A stretch of 64,000 nucleotides of DNA from Candidatus Izimoplasma sp. ZiA1 (lineage in GTDB: Bacteria; Bacillota_I; Bacilli_A; Izemoplasmatales; Izemoplasmataceae). Shown in pieces: positions 36,185 to 45,102 of the stretch. Position 1 is the stretch's first letter; each line of letters begins with the position of its first letter. Made by a program: the position numbers and the translations under genes. The stretch lies in NCBI GenBank assembly GCA_002285055.1, contig NQYJ01000005.1, positions 1-64,000 on the forward strand, written 5' to 3'. Below the pieces are notes generated by a model. It made no database searches. It was not told the DNA's origin and worked only from the letters and a program-made list of their open reading frames with translations.

Positions 36185-37360
36185 ATGCAAGTTATATTAA
36201 CATTAATATTTTACTTTTTAATGGGTTTAATCCATAATCTTGGACATCCTGTTACACCAACTCTAGTCTATAATTTAGGAATTGGTGAGAACTACTTTGG
36301 AATCTTTTTTGCAATGATGAGTTTAGGTCTTGCGATTGGTAGTCCTATTTTTGGGATACTTGGTGATTCTTTTAAGAAAAAGTATTTAATCATTATCGGA
36401 TTATTATTGTATAGTATCGGCCAATTTGGCTTTGCATATTTTGAAAATGAGACAGCAATGATTTTCTTTAGATTATTAAGTGGTTTTGGAGTAAGTGCTG
36501 CAATTACTTTATTATTAACACATTTAATATGTAATTCATCTAAAGCTACTAAAGCAAGAAACATAGCATACAGTGCTGCATTAGCAAGTATTGGGGCTAG
36601 TATTAGCTATAAAATTGGTGGTTCACTTGGTGATTATATAATTAATGAAGTATTTTATCTTCAAGCTGGTTTAAACATATTATTTGCCTTGTTAATTTTC
36701 TTTACATTAAAAGAAAAAGCCGTTGAAAAATTAGAAGTTAAAAAACCAACAATTATTGATGGCTTTAAAAATATTAGAAAACTAAATCCTACATTGTTAA
36801 TCTTTTTAATAAGTTTAACTTTAATATCTACTGGAGCAATAATTATTAGTAAGTTCTTAGAAGTTTATATTATTGCTCAAGGATATACATCTAAAGATTT
36901 AGGTGATTTTGTGTTTTTTACTGGACTTGTTGCATTATTTACTAATGTAGTAATCGTTCCTCTTGTTATTAAGTTAAAGAAAAACATGGCCGTAATGATT
37001 GTTATTCAGCTCTTAAGTGCTATTGTTATTTTTAGTGTATTTAGAAGTAATGATATTATAAAAAGCCTTTATAGCTTATTTATGATTTATATGGTGTTTA
37101 AAGCATTATTTACACCACTAGAACAAGATTATATATCAAACCAAGCTAATGAAAATAATTATTCAACAATTATGGGAATAAGGCAATTATTCTTTTCAAT
37201 AGGTATGGTTATTGGACCTTTAATAGCTGGTTATATTTATGATTTTGATAAACTACTAGTATTTGATTTTAGTGTCTTAATGTTTATCTTAGGAGCAATT
37301 TTATTATCTATTGTTTCATTAGTTAGTCATGGCAAAATAAAAATAAAAAATGGTAATTGA
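36185..37360 (+). CDS. Major facilitator superfamily transporter
   Basis: A 391-residue protein with about twelve membrane helices. The loop 2-3 motif GDSFKKKYLIIIG and the pattern GSPIFGILGD mark it as MFS. It resembles drug/metabolite exporters, but the substrate cannot be read from sequence. ATG 36185 follows AAAGGA; the longer frame from 36125 would begin within the promoter. It stands alone between two terminators. Confidence 0.88.
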   Translation: MQVILTLIFYFLMGLIHNLGHPVTPTLVYNLGIGENYFGIFFAMMSLGLAIGSPIFGILGDSFKKKYLIIIGLLLYSIGQFGFAYFENETAMIFFRLLSGFGVSAAITLLLTHLICNSSKATKARNIAYSAALASIGASISYKIGGSLGDYIINEVFYLQAGLNILFALLIFFTLKEKAVEKLEVKKPTIIDGFKNIRKLNPTLLIFLISLTLISTGAIIISKFLEVYIIAQGYTSKDLGDFVFFTGLVALFTNVVIVPLVIKLKKNMAVMIVIQLLSAIVIFSVFRSNDIIKSLYSLFMIYMVFKALFTPLEQDYISNQANENNYSTIMGIRQLFFSIGMVIGPLIAGYIYDFDKLLVFDFSVLMFILGAILLSIVSLVSHGKIKIKNGN

Positions 37361-37380
37361 ATAATATAAATAACTTAAAA

Positions 37381-37410
37381 AGTAACACTTAGAATAGTGT
37401 TGCTTTTTTT
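37381..37410 (+). terminator. Terminator of the MFS gene
   Basis: AG-AACACT pairs with AGTGTT-CT across a six-base loop, followed by seven T's. Confidence 0.85.
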
Positions 37411-37458
37411 ATATGAAATTTAAAGTGATTATGATATAATTTACATTGAGGTGATAAT

Positions 37459-38010
37459 ATGAATTTACCAAACAAATTAAGCATGATTAGAGTATTAATC
37501 ATCCCTGTTATGGTTGTCTTATACTACATTAATTTTAAGGTTAGTGGATATCAATTATGGGAGATGGTTATTCCTGTTTTATTTATCTTAGCTAGTTTTA
37601 CTGATTTTTTAGACGGTTACATTGCAAGAAAATATAATTTAGTTACAACATTCGGAAAGTTTATTGATCCACTTGCTGATAAGTTATTAGTAATGGCTGC
37701 GTTGTTAATTTTAAATGCTGAGGGTGTTATTCCGATGTGGGTTACTGTTGTAATTTTATCAAGAGAGTTTATTGTAACTGGAATTAGATTAGTTGCTGCT
37801 CCAACTGGAAAAGTTATCGCAGCATCAAAACTTGGAAAATATAAAACAGCATCAACAATGATCGCTTTAATTATTTTATTGTTTGTGCCATTCTTTGATG
37901 TTTTATTAAGTGTTGGTTTAGTTGTTTTATATGTAGGTGTTTTACTTACAGTTATAAGTGGTATTGAGTACTTTAATAAAAATAAGTTAATTATTATGGA
38001 TTCGATTTAG
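37459..38010 (+). CDS. pgsA: CDP-diacylglycerol-glycerol-3-phosphate 3-phosphatidyltransferase
   Basis: A 183-residue membrane enzyme that makes phosphatidylglycerol phosphate. The CDP-alcohol motif DGYIARKYNLVTTFGKFIDP (then LAD) contains all catalytic aspartates. About four to five helices are predicted. TATAAT at 37435-37440 precedes it and GAGGTGAT is its ribosome site. pgsA next to recA is standard Bacillota order; cinA, often between them, is missing here. Confidence 0.95.
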   Translation: MNLPNKLSMIRVLIIPVMVVLYYINFKVSGYQLWEMVIPVLFILASFTDFLDGYIARKYNLVTTFGKFIDPLADKLLVMAALLILNAEGVIPMWVTVVILSREFIVTGIRLVAAPTGKVIAASKLGKYKTASTMIALIILLFVPFFDVLLSVGLVVLYVGVLLTVISGIEYFNKNKLIIMDSI

Positions 38011-38063
38011 TAAAAAGTGAATTTCATACGTATTATATAGATATCTATTAGGAGGTTTAACTT

Positions 38064-39056
38064 ATGAGTAATGATGCAAGACAAAAGGCACTTGAGAGTG
38101 CTATTAAAGAAATAGAAAAACAACATGGAAAAGGTTCAGTAATGATCCTTGGTGATGATAGCTTAAGATACAATGTTGAAAGTATCAGTAGTGGGTCTTT
38201 ATCACTTGATAAAGCACTAGGAATTGGTGGATACCCAAAAGGGAGAATAATCGAAGTTTATGGACCTGAAAGTTCAGGGAAAACAACTTTTGCATTACAT
38301 GCGATTGCTGAGGCTCAAAAACAAGGAGGATATGCTGCGTTTATCGATGCAGAGCATGCTCTTGATCCTAAATATGCTAAAGCTCTTGGTGTTGATATTG
38401 ATAATTTAATTTTATCGCAACCAGATACTGGTGAACAAGCTTTAGAGATTGCTGAGGCTTTAATTAGAAGTGAGGCAATTGATATTGTTGTAATTGATAG
38501 TGTTGCTGCTTTAGTGCCTGAGGCTGAAATTAGAGGCGATATGGGAAGTAGTCATGTTGGACTTCAAGCAAGACTTATGTCACAAGCGATGCGAAAACTA
38601 AGTGGTGTTATTAGTAAAAGTAACACAATTGCGATATTTATTAATCAAATTAGAGAAAAAGTTGGAGTAATGTTTGGGAATCCAGAAGTAACTCCAGGTG
38701 GACGTGCACTTAAGTTTTATTCAAGTGTAAGACTTGAAATCAGACGTGGTGAACAAATCAAAATTGGAACTGATATCGTTGGTAATAAAGCAAGAGTTAA
38801 AGTTGTTAAAAACAAAGTAGCTCCACCATTTAAAACTCTTGAGGTTGATATTGTCTATGGAACTGGGATTTCTAAGACTGGTGAAATTGTAGATTTAGGC
38901 GTTGAGTTTGAGATTATTAAAAAATCAGGTTCATGGTTTAGTTATAATGATGAAAAAATAGGTCAAGGCCGTGAAAATGTTAAAAAATATCTTGATGAAA
39001 ACATCGAGTTAAAAGCTGAAATTGAAAACAAAATTAAAGAAAACTTAGGAATTTAA
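38064..39056 (+). CDS. recA: Recombinase RecA
   Basis: A 330-residue RecA with Walker [10 protein letters not shown], the [20 protein letters not shown] block and the [16 protein letters not shown] loop. It drives homologous strand exchange and SOS induction. The acidic C-terminal tail is short. It ends in its own terminator. I saw no LexA box immediately upstream. Confidence 0.98.
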   Translation: MSNDARQKALESAIKEIEKQHGKGSVMILGDDSLRYNVESISSGSLSLDKALGIGGYPKGRIIEVYGPESSGKTTFALHAIAEAQKQGGYAAFIDAEHALDPKYAKALGVDIDNLILSQPDTGEQALEIAEALIRSEAIDIVVIDSVAALVPEAEIRGDMGSSHVGLQARLMSQAMRKLSGVISKSNTIAIFINQIREKVGVMFGNPEVTPGGRALKFYSSVRLEIRRGEQIKIGTDIVGNKARVKVVKNKVAPPFKTLEVDIVYGTGISKTGEIVDLGVEFEIIKKSGSWFSYNDEKIGQGRENVKKYLDENIELKAEIENKIKENLGI

Positions 39057-39073
39057 CATTCCTGAGTTTTTTT
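39044..39073 (+). terminator. Terminator of recA
   Basis: CTTAGGAAT pairs with ATTCCTGAG across TTAAC, followed by T's; the stop codon is in the loop. Confidence 0.88.
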
Positions 39074-39161
39074 ATTTTACTTTATTAATTTAACTATTTG
39101 TAAAAACCTCAAAAACCGCTAAGTTCTTTTGCTTTTAATATCAAAGAAATGTTTATATTTA

Positions 39162-39191
39162 TTGACTAACAGGGTTTTCATAAGTTATAAT
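39162..39191 (+). promoter_or_regulatory. Promoter of rny
   Basis: TTGACT (39162-39167) and TATAAT (39186-39191) are 18 bases apart. Confidence 0.7.
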
Positions 39192-39272
39192 AAATTAGAA
39201 TTAAACAGTTTCTACCCATAATTATTTAATTATGTAATGATAAATTAGTATTATAGAGACGGAGGAATAATA

Positions 39273-40826
39273 ATGAAAGAAGCATTATTAATTATCTCCG
39301 GTTTGCTTTTTGGTTCTGTCATTGGTATGGCAGTACGAGCATTATTGGTTGAAAAAGGATTTACTAAGGCCAAAGAAAAGGCACAACTTCTAATAGATGA
39401 AGCTCAAAAGTTATCTGAGAAAAATAAAAAACAAACACTTTTAGAAACACGTCAAGAAATTCACAATTTGAAACTAGAAGCGGATAAATTAATTAAAGAA
39501 CGTAAACAAGAAGTTAATGTTCTTGAAAATAAATTATTACAAAGAGAACAAACATTAGACCGCAGAAGTTTAAATCTAGACAAACGTGAAGGAAACTTAG
39601 ACAGAAAAGAAGAAAACCTAGAGCAGAAAAAACAATCATTAGAAGACAAAAATAGCAGACTAGAGATGTTGATTGATGAACAAAACACAAAATTAATGGA
39701 AATCGCAAGATATTCTGTTGAACAGGCTAGAGATTTAATCTTTAAAAGAGTTGAAGATGAAATGGCTGGCGAAATTGCTGCATATATTAAAGAAGAAGAA
39801 GAAAAAGCTAAATTAACTGTTGATAAAAACGCAAAACATTTATTAGCAGGAGCTATTCAGAAATATGCACAAGATGTAACAAGTGAAAGAACAGTATCAG
39901 TTGTTCAATTACCAAATGATGAAATGAAAGGTCGAATTATTGGTCGTGAGGGTAGAAACATACGTACAATAGAGGCTCTAACTGGAGTAGACTTAATCAT
40001 TGATGATACACCTGAGGCAGTAGTTCTTAGTGGGTTTGACCCAATAAGAAGAGAAATTGCTAAAAGAACTATAGAATCACTAGTTATTGATGGAAGAATC
40101 CATCCTGGTAGAATTGAAGAAATCGTTAATAAAACTAGATCTGAAGTTGATCGCTTTATTAGAGATAAAGGTGAAGAAGCACTATTTGAAGTTGGAATCG
40201 GAAGAATCCATCCTGACTTAGTTAAATTACTAGGAAGACTTCATTTTAGAACTAGTTATGGACAAAACGTATTAAGACATTCAATCGAATGTGCGTTCTT
40301 AGCAGGAAAACTTGCTGCAGAACTTGGTGAAGACGAAGTTTTAGCTAAACGTGCTGGATTACTACATGATATCGGAAAAGCAGTAGATCATGAAATCGAA
40401 GGTTCTCATGTTGAAATTGGAGCAAATTTAGCTAACAAATATAAAGAACCACTTGCTGTTGTTGATGCAATTGAATCGCATCACGGTGAAAAAGAACCAA
40501 GTACAATTATTGCTGTTTTAGTGGCAGCTGCAGATGCATTAAGCGCAGCTAGACCAGGAGCACGTTCTGAATCACTAGATTCATATATTAAACGCCTAGA
40601 ACAATTAGAATCAATCTCACAAAATATTACAGGTGTTGAGACTGCATATGCAATTCAAGCTGGACGTGAAGTAAGAGTTATTGTTAAACCTGAGGAAGTT
40701 GATGATACACTAGCATACAAAATTGCTCGTGATATTAAAGAAAAAATCGAGGAACAATTATCTTATCCAGGAACTATCAAAGTTACAGTTATTAGAGAAA
40801 CAAGAGCACAAGATATAGCTAAATAA
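39273..40826 (+). CDS. rny: Ribonuclease Y
   Basis: A 517-residue membrane-anchored endoribonuclease that starts mRNA decay. An N-terminal helix ([20 protein letters not shown]) is followed by a long coiled coil (about 25-150), a KH domain ([19 protein letters not shown]) and an HD domain with [12 protein letters not shown]. The start follows GGAGG. It is separated by a terminator from the downstream ymdB group. Confidence 0.97.
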   Translation: MKEALLIISGLLFGSVIGMAVRALLVEKGFTKAKEKAQLLIDEAQKLSEKNKKQTLLETRQEIHNLKLEADKLIKERKQEVNVLENKLLQREQTLDRRSLNLDKREGNLDRKEENLEQKKQSLEDKNSRLEMLIDEQNTKLMEIARYSVEQARDLIFKRVEDEMAGEIAAYIKEEEEKAKLTVDKNAKHLLAGAIQKYAQDVTSERTVSVVQLPNDEMKGRIIGREGRNIRTIEALTGVDLIIDDTPEAVVLSGFDPIRREIAKRTIESLVIDGRIHPGRIEEIVNKTRSEVDRFIRDKGEEALFEVGIGRIHPDLVKLLGRLHFRTSYGQNVLRHSIECAFLAGKLAAELGEDEVLAKRAGLLHDIGKAVDHEIEGSHVEIGANLANKYKEPLAVVDAIESHHGEKEPSTIIAVLVAAADALSAARPGARSESLDSYIKRLEQLESISQNITGVETAYAIQAGREVRVIVKPEEVDDTLAYKIARDIKEKIEEQLSYPGTIKVTVIRETRAQDIAK

Positions 40827-40829
40827 AAA

Positions 40830-40855
40830 AAAGCCTTCCTTTTTGGGAAGGCTTT
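40830..40855 (+). terminator. Terminator of rny
   Basis: AAAGCCTTCC and GGAAGGCTTT arms surround a short loop; the T-run is weak (TTTATAAAATTT). Confidence 0.75.
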
Positions 40856-40878
40856 ATAAAATTTGAACGAGGTGGATT

Positions 40879-41391
40879 ATGGAATATTTTGACGTATTTG
40901 ATAAAGATCTAACGAAACTGGATAAAGTTATGGAACGTGGAACTTCTTTAAACAAAGGAGAATTTCACAAAGTAGTACAAATCTGGATTAAAAATTCTAA
41001 TAAATACTTAATCCAACAACGTAATAAAAGAGAAGATCGTGTGCCATATCAATGGGCATTAACTAGTGGAGCTGTTTTACAGGGAGAAGAACCACTGGAT
41101 TCAATTATTAGAGAAACCAAAGAAGAAATCGGTTTAGAACTTCAAAAAGACGAAATTAAAAATATTAGTACATATTTTGTTAAGCATCATAAAGCATCGT
41201 TTATAATGTATGTGTACTTTGTTGAAAAAGACGTTAAAATTGAGGGTTTAGTAATTGACAAAGAAGAAGTAAAAGAACTTAAATATTCTTCAGTAAGAGA
41301 AATTAAACAAATGATTAGACGTGATGAGTTTTGGAACTACCCTGAACAATTTGAAGCTCCAAATTACTTTAAAGTACTAGAAAAGGAATGA
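40879..41391 (+). CDS. Nudix hydrolase
   Basis: A 170-residue Nudix protein with a complete box, GAVLQGEEPLDSIIRETKEE then IGL (G-x5-E-x7-REUxEExGU). The N-terminal FDVFDKDLTKLDKVMERG and HKVVQIWIKN resemble the isopentenyl-diphosphate-isomerase-like Nudix group (YfcD type), for which no substrate is clear. It lies between rny and ymdB, which are adjacent in Bacillus, and ends five bases before ymdB. Confidence 0.9.
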   Translation: MEYFDVFDKDLTKLDKVMERGTSLNKGEFHKVVQIWIKNSNKYLIQQRNKREDRVPYQWALTSGAVLQGEEPLDSIIRETKEEIGLELQKDEIKNISTYFVKHHKASFIMYVYFVEKDVKIEGLVIDKEEVKELKYSSVREIKQMIRRDEFWNYPEQFEAPNYFKVLEKE

Positions 41392-41395
41392 TGAT

Positions 41396-42154
41396 ATGAA
41401 AGTTTTATTCATTGGAGACGTTGTTGGATCAAGAGGTATGGAAGCATTACATAAATACCTACCAACAATTAAAAAAGACTACAAACCAAATATGATATTT
41501 ATTAACGGTGAAAACATCGCAAAAGGACTGGGAATAACTGAAAAACTATATAAAGAATTAATGACTTTAGGAGCTAATGTTATCACTTTAGGAAATCATG
41601 CATTTTCTAAACGTGAAGTAAGTGACTTTATAAATGATTCTAAATTAATTAGACCAGTAAACTATCCTGCTAAAGTACCTGGTGAAGGTTATATTATTGT
41701 TAAATATAATGATATAAAGGTTTGTGTTATAAATCTAATGGGACGTGTTTTTATGAACGAGGGTATGGAAAACCCTTTTTATAAAATGGACGAAATATTA
41801 AACGAAATCGAAGCTGACTTTATCTTTGTTGATTTCCACGCAGAAACAACAAGCGAGAAATTGGCATTAGCACATTATTTAGATGGCCGTGTTACTGGAG
41901 TTGTTGGAACACATACTCATGTCCCAACCGCAGATGCAATGACGCTTCCAAACAAAACAATGTATATTACAGACATCGGAATGACAGGTACAAAATACGG
42001 AATAATCGGAGCTGATAAAACTCAGATTATTAACCGCTTTTTGACGGCAATGCATTCACGAATGGAAGAAGATATGAGTAAAGAACTACAGTTTAATGCT
42101 GTGTTAATGGATACAGATACAAACACAATAAAACAAATCCAAATTATTGAGTAA
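41396..42154 (+). CDS. ymdB: YmdB-family metallophosphoesterase
   Basis: A 252-residue calcineurin-like phosphodiesterase. Metal residues are in MKVLFIGDVVGSRG, FINGENIAKG, ITLGNHAFSK, VDFHAET and VGTHTHVPTAD. The Bacillus enzyme cleaves 2',3'-cyclic AMP and influences biofilm and sporulation choices. Position after rny agrees. ATG follows AAGGAATGAT. Confidence 0.94.
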   Translation: MKVLFIGDVVGSRGMEALHKYLPTIKKDYKPNMIFINGENIAKGLGITEKLYKELMTLGANVITLGNHAFSKREVSDFINDSKLIRPVNYPAKVPGEGYIIVKYNDIKVCVINLMGRVFMNEGMENPFYKMDEILNEIEADFIFVDFHAETTSEKLALAHYLDGRVTGVVGTHTHVPTADAMTLPNKTMYITDIGMTGTKYGIIGADKTQIINRFLTAMHSRMEEDMSKELQFNAVLMDTDTNTIKQIQIIE

Positions 42155-42205
42155 TATTATTTGAATTTAGAAAAAGAAATTGATATACTTTAAAAGGTGA
42201 TTATT

Positions 42206-43648
42206 ATGGCAAAAGAATATAGTAAATATTTTACGAAACCATCGCTTCTAGATGCTCGTAAACGAAAAAATGAAGAAGTATCATTAATTGATTATAATAA
42301 CTTTGATTTAATCAATAATTTTGGTGTTAATAAGACATATAAAATTAATACTTATGGATGTCAAGGAAACGAAGCAGATAGTGAAGCAATCGCAGGAATC
42401 TTAGAAAAACTAGGGTTTACTGAAAGTGTAGAACTTGAAGATGCTGACTTAATAATATTAAATACATGCGCAATCAGAGAAAATGCTGAAAACCGTGTTT
42501 TTGGTAACTTAGGAAACTTAAAAAAATACAAAAAAAACAACCCTGATTTAATATTAGGTATTTGTGGCTGTATGCCACAAGAAGAAAAAGTAATTGAAAA
42601 GATATTAAAATCTTATCCATATGTTGATTTAGTATTTGGTACTCACAATATCTATAAACTTCCTGAGTATTTAGAAACAGTATTACTATCAAAAGAACGT
42701 GTTATAGAAGTTTTCTCACAAGAAGGTAGTATTGTTGAACATATGCCTAAAATCCGTGCTAACACAAAAAAAGCATGGGTAAACATCATGTATGGTTGTG
42801 ATGAATTCTGTACATATTGTATTGTTCCTTATACCAGAGGAAAAGAACGTTCAAGAAAACCAGAATATATAATTGAAGAAGTTAAAGAGTTGATAAAAGA
42901 AGGATATTTAGAAGTAACATTACTAGGTCAAAACGTTAATAGTTATGGTAATGATTTTACTGATCTTGATTATCGTTTTAAAGATTTGCTTAATGACTTA
43001 AATAAATTAGATATCCCAAGGATTAGATTTACTACTTCTCATCCTAAAGATTTTGACTTAGAAACAGTAAAAATAATCGCAAAAGGTGGAAACCTGATGC
43101 CTTATATCCATCTTCCTGTGCAATCAGGAAGCAATTCTGTTTTAAGTAAAATGAATCGTAAATATACAAAAGAATCATACTTAGAACTAGTAGAATATAT
43201 CTATAAATACATTCCTAATGCTTCAATTACTACTGATATCATTGTTGGTTTCCCAACGGAAACAGAAGAAGATTATCAAGAAACATTAGATTTAGTAGAA
43301 AAATCACGTTTTGAAGGTGCTTATACATTTATCTTTAGCCCAAGAGAAGGTACTCCTGCGGCTAAATATGAAAACACTTTAAGCGAGGAGACAAAAAAAG
43401 AAAGATTATATGAGCTAAACAGAAAAATTAATGATGGATACTTACTTGGTAATCAAAGATTTGAAAACAAGATTGTAAAAGTTCTTGTGGATGGACAAAG
43501 TAAAAATAATAGTGAAGTTTTAGCTGGTTATACAGAAAATAACAAATTAGTTAATTTTAAAGGTGATAGTTCTTTAATAGGTTCAATTGTGGATGTAAAA
43601 ATATATGAAGCTAAAACATGGTTTTTACTAGGTGAATATATTGGATAA
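42206..43648 (+). CDS. miaB: tRNA-2-methylthio-N6-dimethylallyladenosine synthase
   Basis: A 480-residue radical-SAM methylthiotransferase acting on A37 of tRNA. The N-terminal cluster domain has INTYGCQGNEADSE, ILNTCAIRENAE and GICGCMPQ. The radical-SAM motif is CDEFCTYC, and a TRAM domain ends the protein. ATG 42206 follows AAAGGTGA; the GTG at 42197 belongs to that site. It overlaps the next gene by eight bases. Confidence 0.96.
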   Translation: MAKEYSKYFTKPSLLDARKRKNEEVSLIDYNNFDLINNFGVNKTYKINTYGCQGNEADSEAIAGILEKLGFTESVELEDADLIILNTCAIRENAENRVFGNLGNLKKYKKNNPDLILGICGCMPQEEKVIEKILKSYPYVDLVFGTHNIYKLPEYLETVLLSKERVIEVFSQEGSIVEHMPKIRANTKKAWVNIMYGCDEFCTYCIVPYTRGKERSRKPEYIIEEVKELIKEGYLEVTLLGQNVNSYGNDFTDLDYRFKDLLNDLNKLDIPRIRFTTSHPKDFDLETVKIIAKGGNLMPYIHLPVQSGSNSVLSKMNRKYTKESYLELVEYIYKYIPNASITTDIIVGFPTETEEDYQETLDLVEKSRFEGAYTFIFSPREGTPAAKYENTLSEETKKERLYELNRKINDGYLLGNQRFENKIVKVLVDGQSKNNSEVLAGYTENNKLVNFKGDSSLIGSIVDVKIYEAKTWFLLGEYIG

Positions 43649-43964
43649 ACTACAAAACCTTTTAACAAACTTAAATGAAAACAAGAATATCATTCGTTTT
43701 AAAGAGCTAGAATTAGCGATTAAAAACAATGATACACTTAATAATCAATATAATGAGTTAATCAAAGTTCAAAAAAAAGTTGTTAATAATGAACACTATA
43801 ATCTAAAAGATTCTGATTTAAAAACAGAATATATAACAAAACTTAACCAATTAAAAGGTAATCCAGTAATTGATGAGTATTTAGAACTAATTGATTTAAT
43901 AAATGAAGATATCCTAATGATTACATCAATTATTGAGGATGAAATTAGCAATCCATTAAAGTGA
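43641..43964 (+). CDS. ricA: YmcA/YlbF-family protein (RicA-like)
   Basis: A 107-residue helical protein of the YlbF/YmcA family. In Bacillus RicA follows miaB, just as here, and with RicF and RicT directs RNase Y cleavage of some messages. The nearby rny fits. I choose TTG 43641, five bases after AGGTGA 43630-43635, over GTG 43632, which overlaps that site. Which family member it is rests mainly on synteny. Confidence 0.8.
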   Translation: MDKLQNLLTNLNENKNIIRFKELELAIKNNDTLNNQYNELIKVQKKVVNNEHYNLKDSDLKTEYITKLNQLKGNPVIDEYLELIDLINEDILMITSIIEDEISNPLK

Positions 43965-43983
43965 GTTTATCTCACTTTTTTAT
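43958..43983 (+). terminator. Terminator after the ricA-like gene
   Basis: AAAGTGAG and CTCACTTT arms with a TTTAT loop and T's. Confidence 0.88.
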
Positions 43984-44025
43984 TTTGTCAAATAAAGGGA
44001 AATTGCTTTTTAAAGCGGTTTCCTA

Positions 44026-44054
44026 TTGATTATAAATGGGATGTAATGTATAAT
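44026..44054 (+). promoter_or_regulatory. Promoter before the unknown gene and mutS
   Basis: TTGATT (44026-44031) and TATAAT (44049-44054), 17-base spacer. A palindrome GGAAATTGCTTT/AAAGCGGTTTCC lies just upstream. Confidence 0.72.
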
Positions 44055-44092
44055 GATATTATAAGAACTAAAATAGGGTAAGGAGTGATTTT

Positions 44093-45085
44093 ATGGCTTT
44101 TAAAAATAATAAAGAAGAAGATACAATTTATTTATACTCAAAAAAGGTTAAAATACAAAAACTTGTTGAGTCATTTACAGTGATTCCCTCTTTTGAAATT
44201 GTTAAATATTTAAAGAACAAAGAAATATATTTACCTAATTATGTTCATAAAGCATTAGTAAGAAAAAACATCGCCCCAACAATTGCTGGAGCTGAAAACG
44301 ATAACAAATTCTCAGATGAGATGAAACATCGTTTAAAATGGTTTGATAAATTTACGATTTTTCAATTAGAAAAATTGGCACAGTCATACCAGTTAAAAGT
44401 TAATGTTGCTGAATATAAAAAAGATTTTTGGGACATTATCGTTAGAAATAGAACTGAACTAGGGATTAATAATCTTGAGTTTGTTAAACTACAAAATCTA
44501 ACAATGAAATACCAACGTGAACAACAAGAAACCTATCAAGAACTAAAAAATAACTTCTTAGAAGTATATTTTGAAGCTCCTGGTTATTTTGATGGTTCAT
44601 TATTAGATGAAGCTAAAGAAGTTTTAGAACAATCTACTACTCTAGGTGAAGTAAGAGACTTAGGAAAAATCTATGGAGTTGAAATTCCAAGACGTATCAA
44701 TAAAAAACAATTAATTGATATCTTAGCTTTAAAACTTAAATTAGATGAAGAAAAAACTGAAGAAATCAGTAAAAAATCAATTTTAGAACTTGAAAGATAC
44801 GCAAAAAGACGTAAAGTTAATGTGTCTATTGAGTTGAAAAAATCTGATATGATTGAGTATATCTTAATTAAAAAAGACAATGAAGAGATTCAAGAATGTT
44901 ACAAAGGCAGCTTACAAATTTTTGATGGTATGAATATTGAAGAGTATTTATATAATCTTAAGTTTGAAGAAATCTCTACTAAAGTTAATGAAGCAAAACG
45001 TAAACGTAACAAAACAATTCAAATCGCACTTGCAGTAATCGTAGTATTATCTGTTGGTGGGTATTTCTTAGCTACAAACTTATAA
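44093..45085 (+). CDS. Tail-anchored protein with SAP/Rho-N-like helical modules
   Basis: I do not recognise the family of this 330-residue protein. Three segments share a SAP- or Rho-N-like helix pattern (Leu-x-x-Leu-Ala ... Lys-x-x-x-Ile): near 93-122 (IFQLEKLAQSYQLKVNVAEY), 185-225 (LGEVRDLGKIYGVEIPRRIN) and 235-265 (ILELERYAKRRKVNVSIELK). Such folds often bind nucleic acid. The C terminus is basic (EAKRKRNKTIQ) and then has a single membrane helix (about 308-328), so the bulk should face the cytoplasm. It is 17 bases before mutS in one unit. The function is unknown. Confidence 0.7.
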   Translation: MAFKNNKEEDTIYLYSKKVKIQKLVESFTVIPSFEIVKYLKNKEIYLPNYVHKALVRKNIAPTIAGAENDNKFSDEMKHRLKWFDKFTIFQLEKLAQSYQLKVNVAEYKKDFWDIIVRNRTELGINNLEFVKLQNLTMKYQREQQETYQELKNNFLEVYFEAPGYFDGSLLDEAKEVLEQSTTLGEVRDLGKIYGVEIPRRINKKQLIDILALKLKLDEEKTEEISKKSILELERYAKRRKVNVSIELKKSDMIEYILIKKDNEEIQECYKGSLQIFDGMNIEEYLYNLKFEEISTKVNEAKRKRNKTIQIALAVIVVLSVGGYFLATNL

Positions 45086-45102
45086 TTTTACAGGGGGCCA
45101 AT

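Noticed and set aside
43998-44023. Second terminator after the ricA-like gene (GGAAATTGCTTT/AAAGCGGTTTCC)
   Set aside because: The arms pair well as RNA, but no T-run follows and the -35 box of the next promoter begins at once; kept only as a palindrome note.
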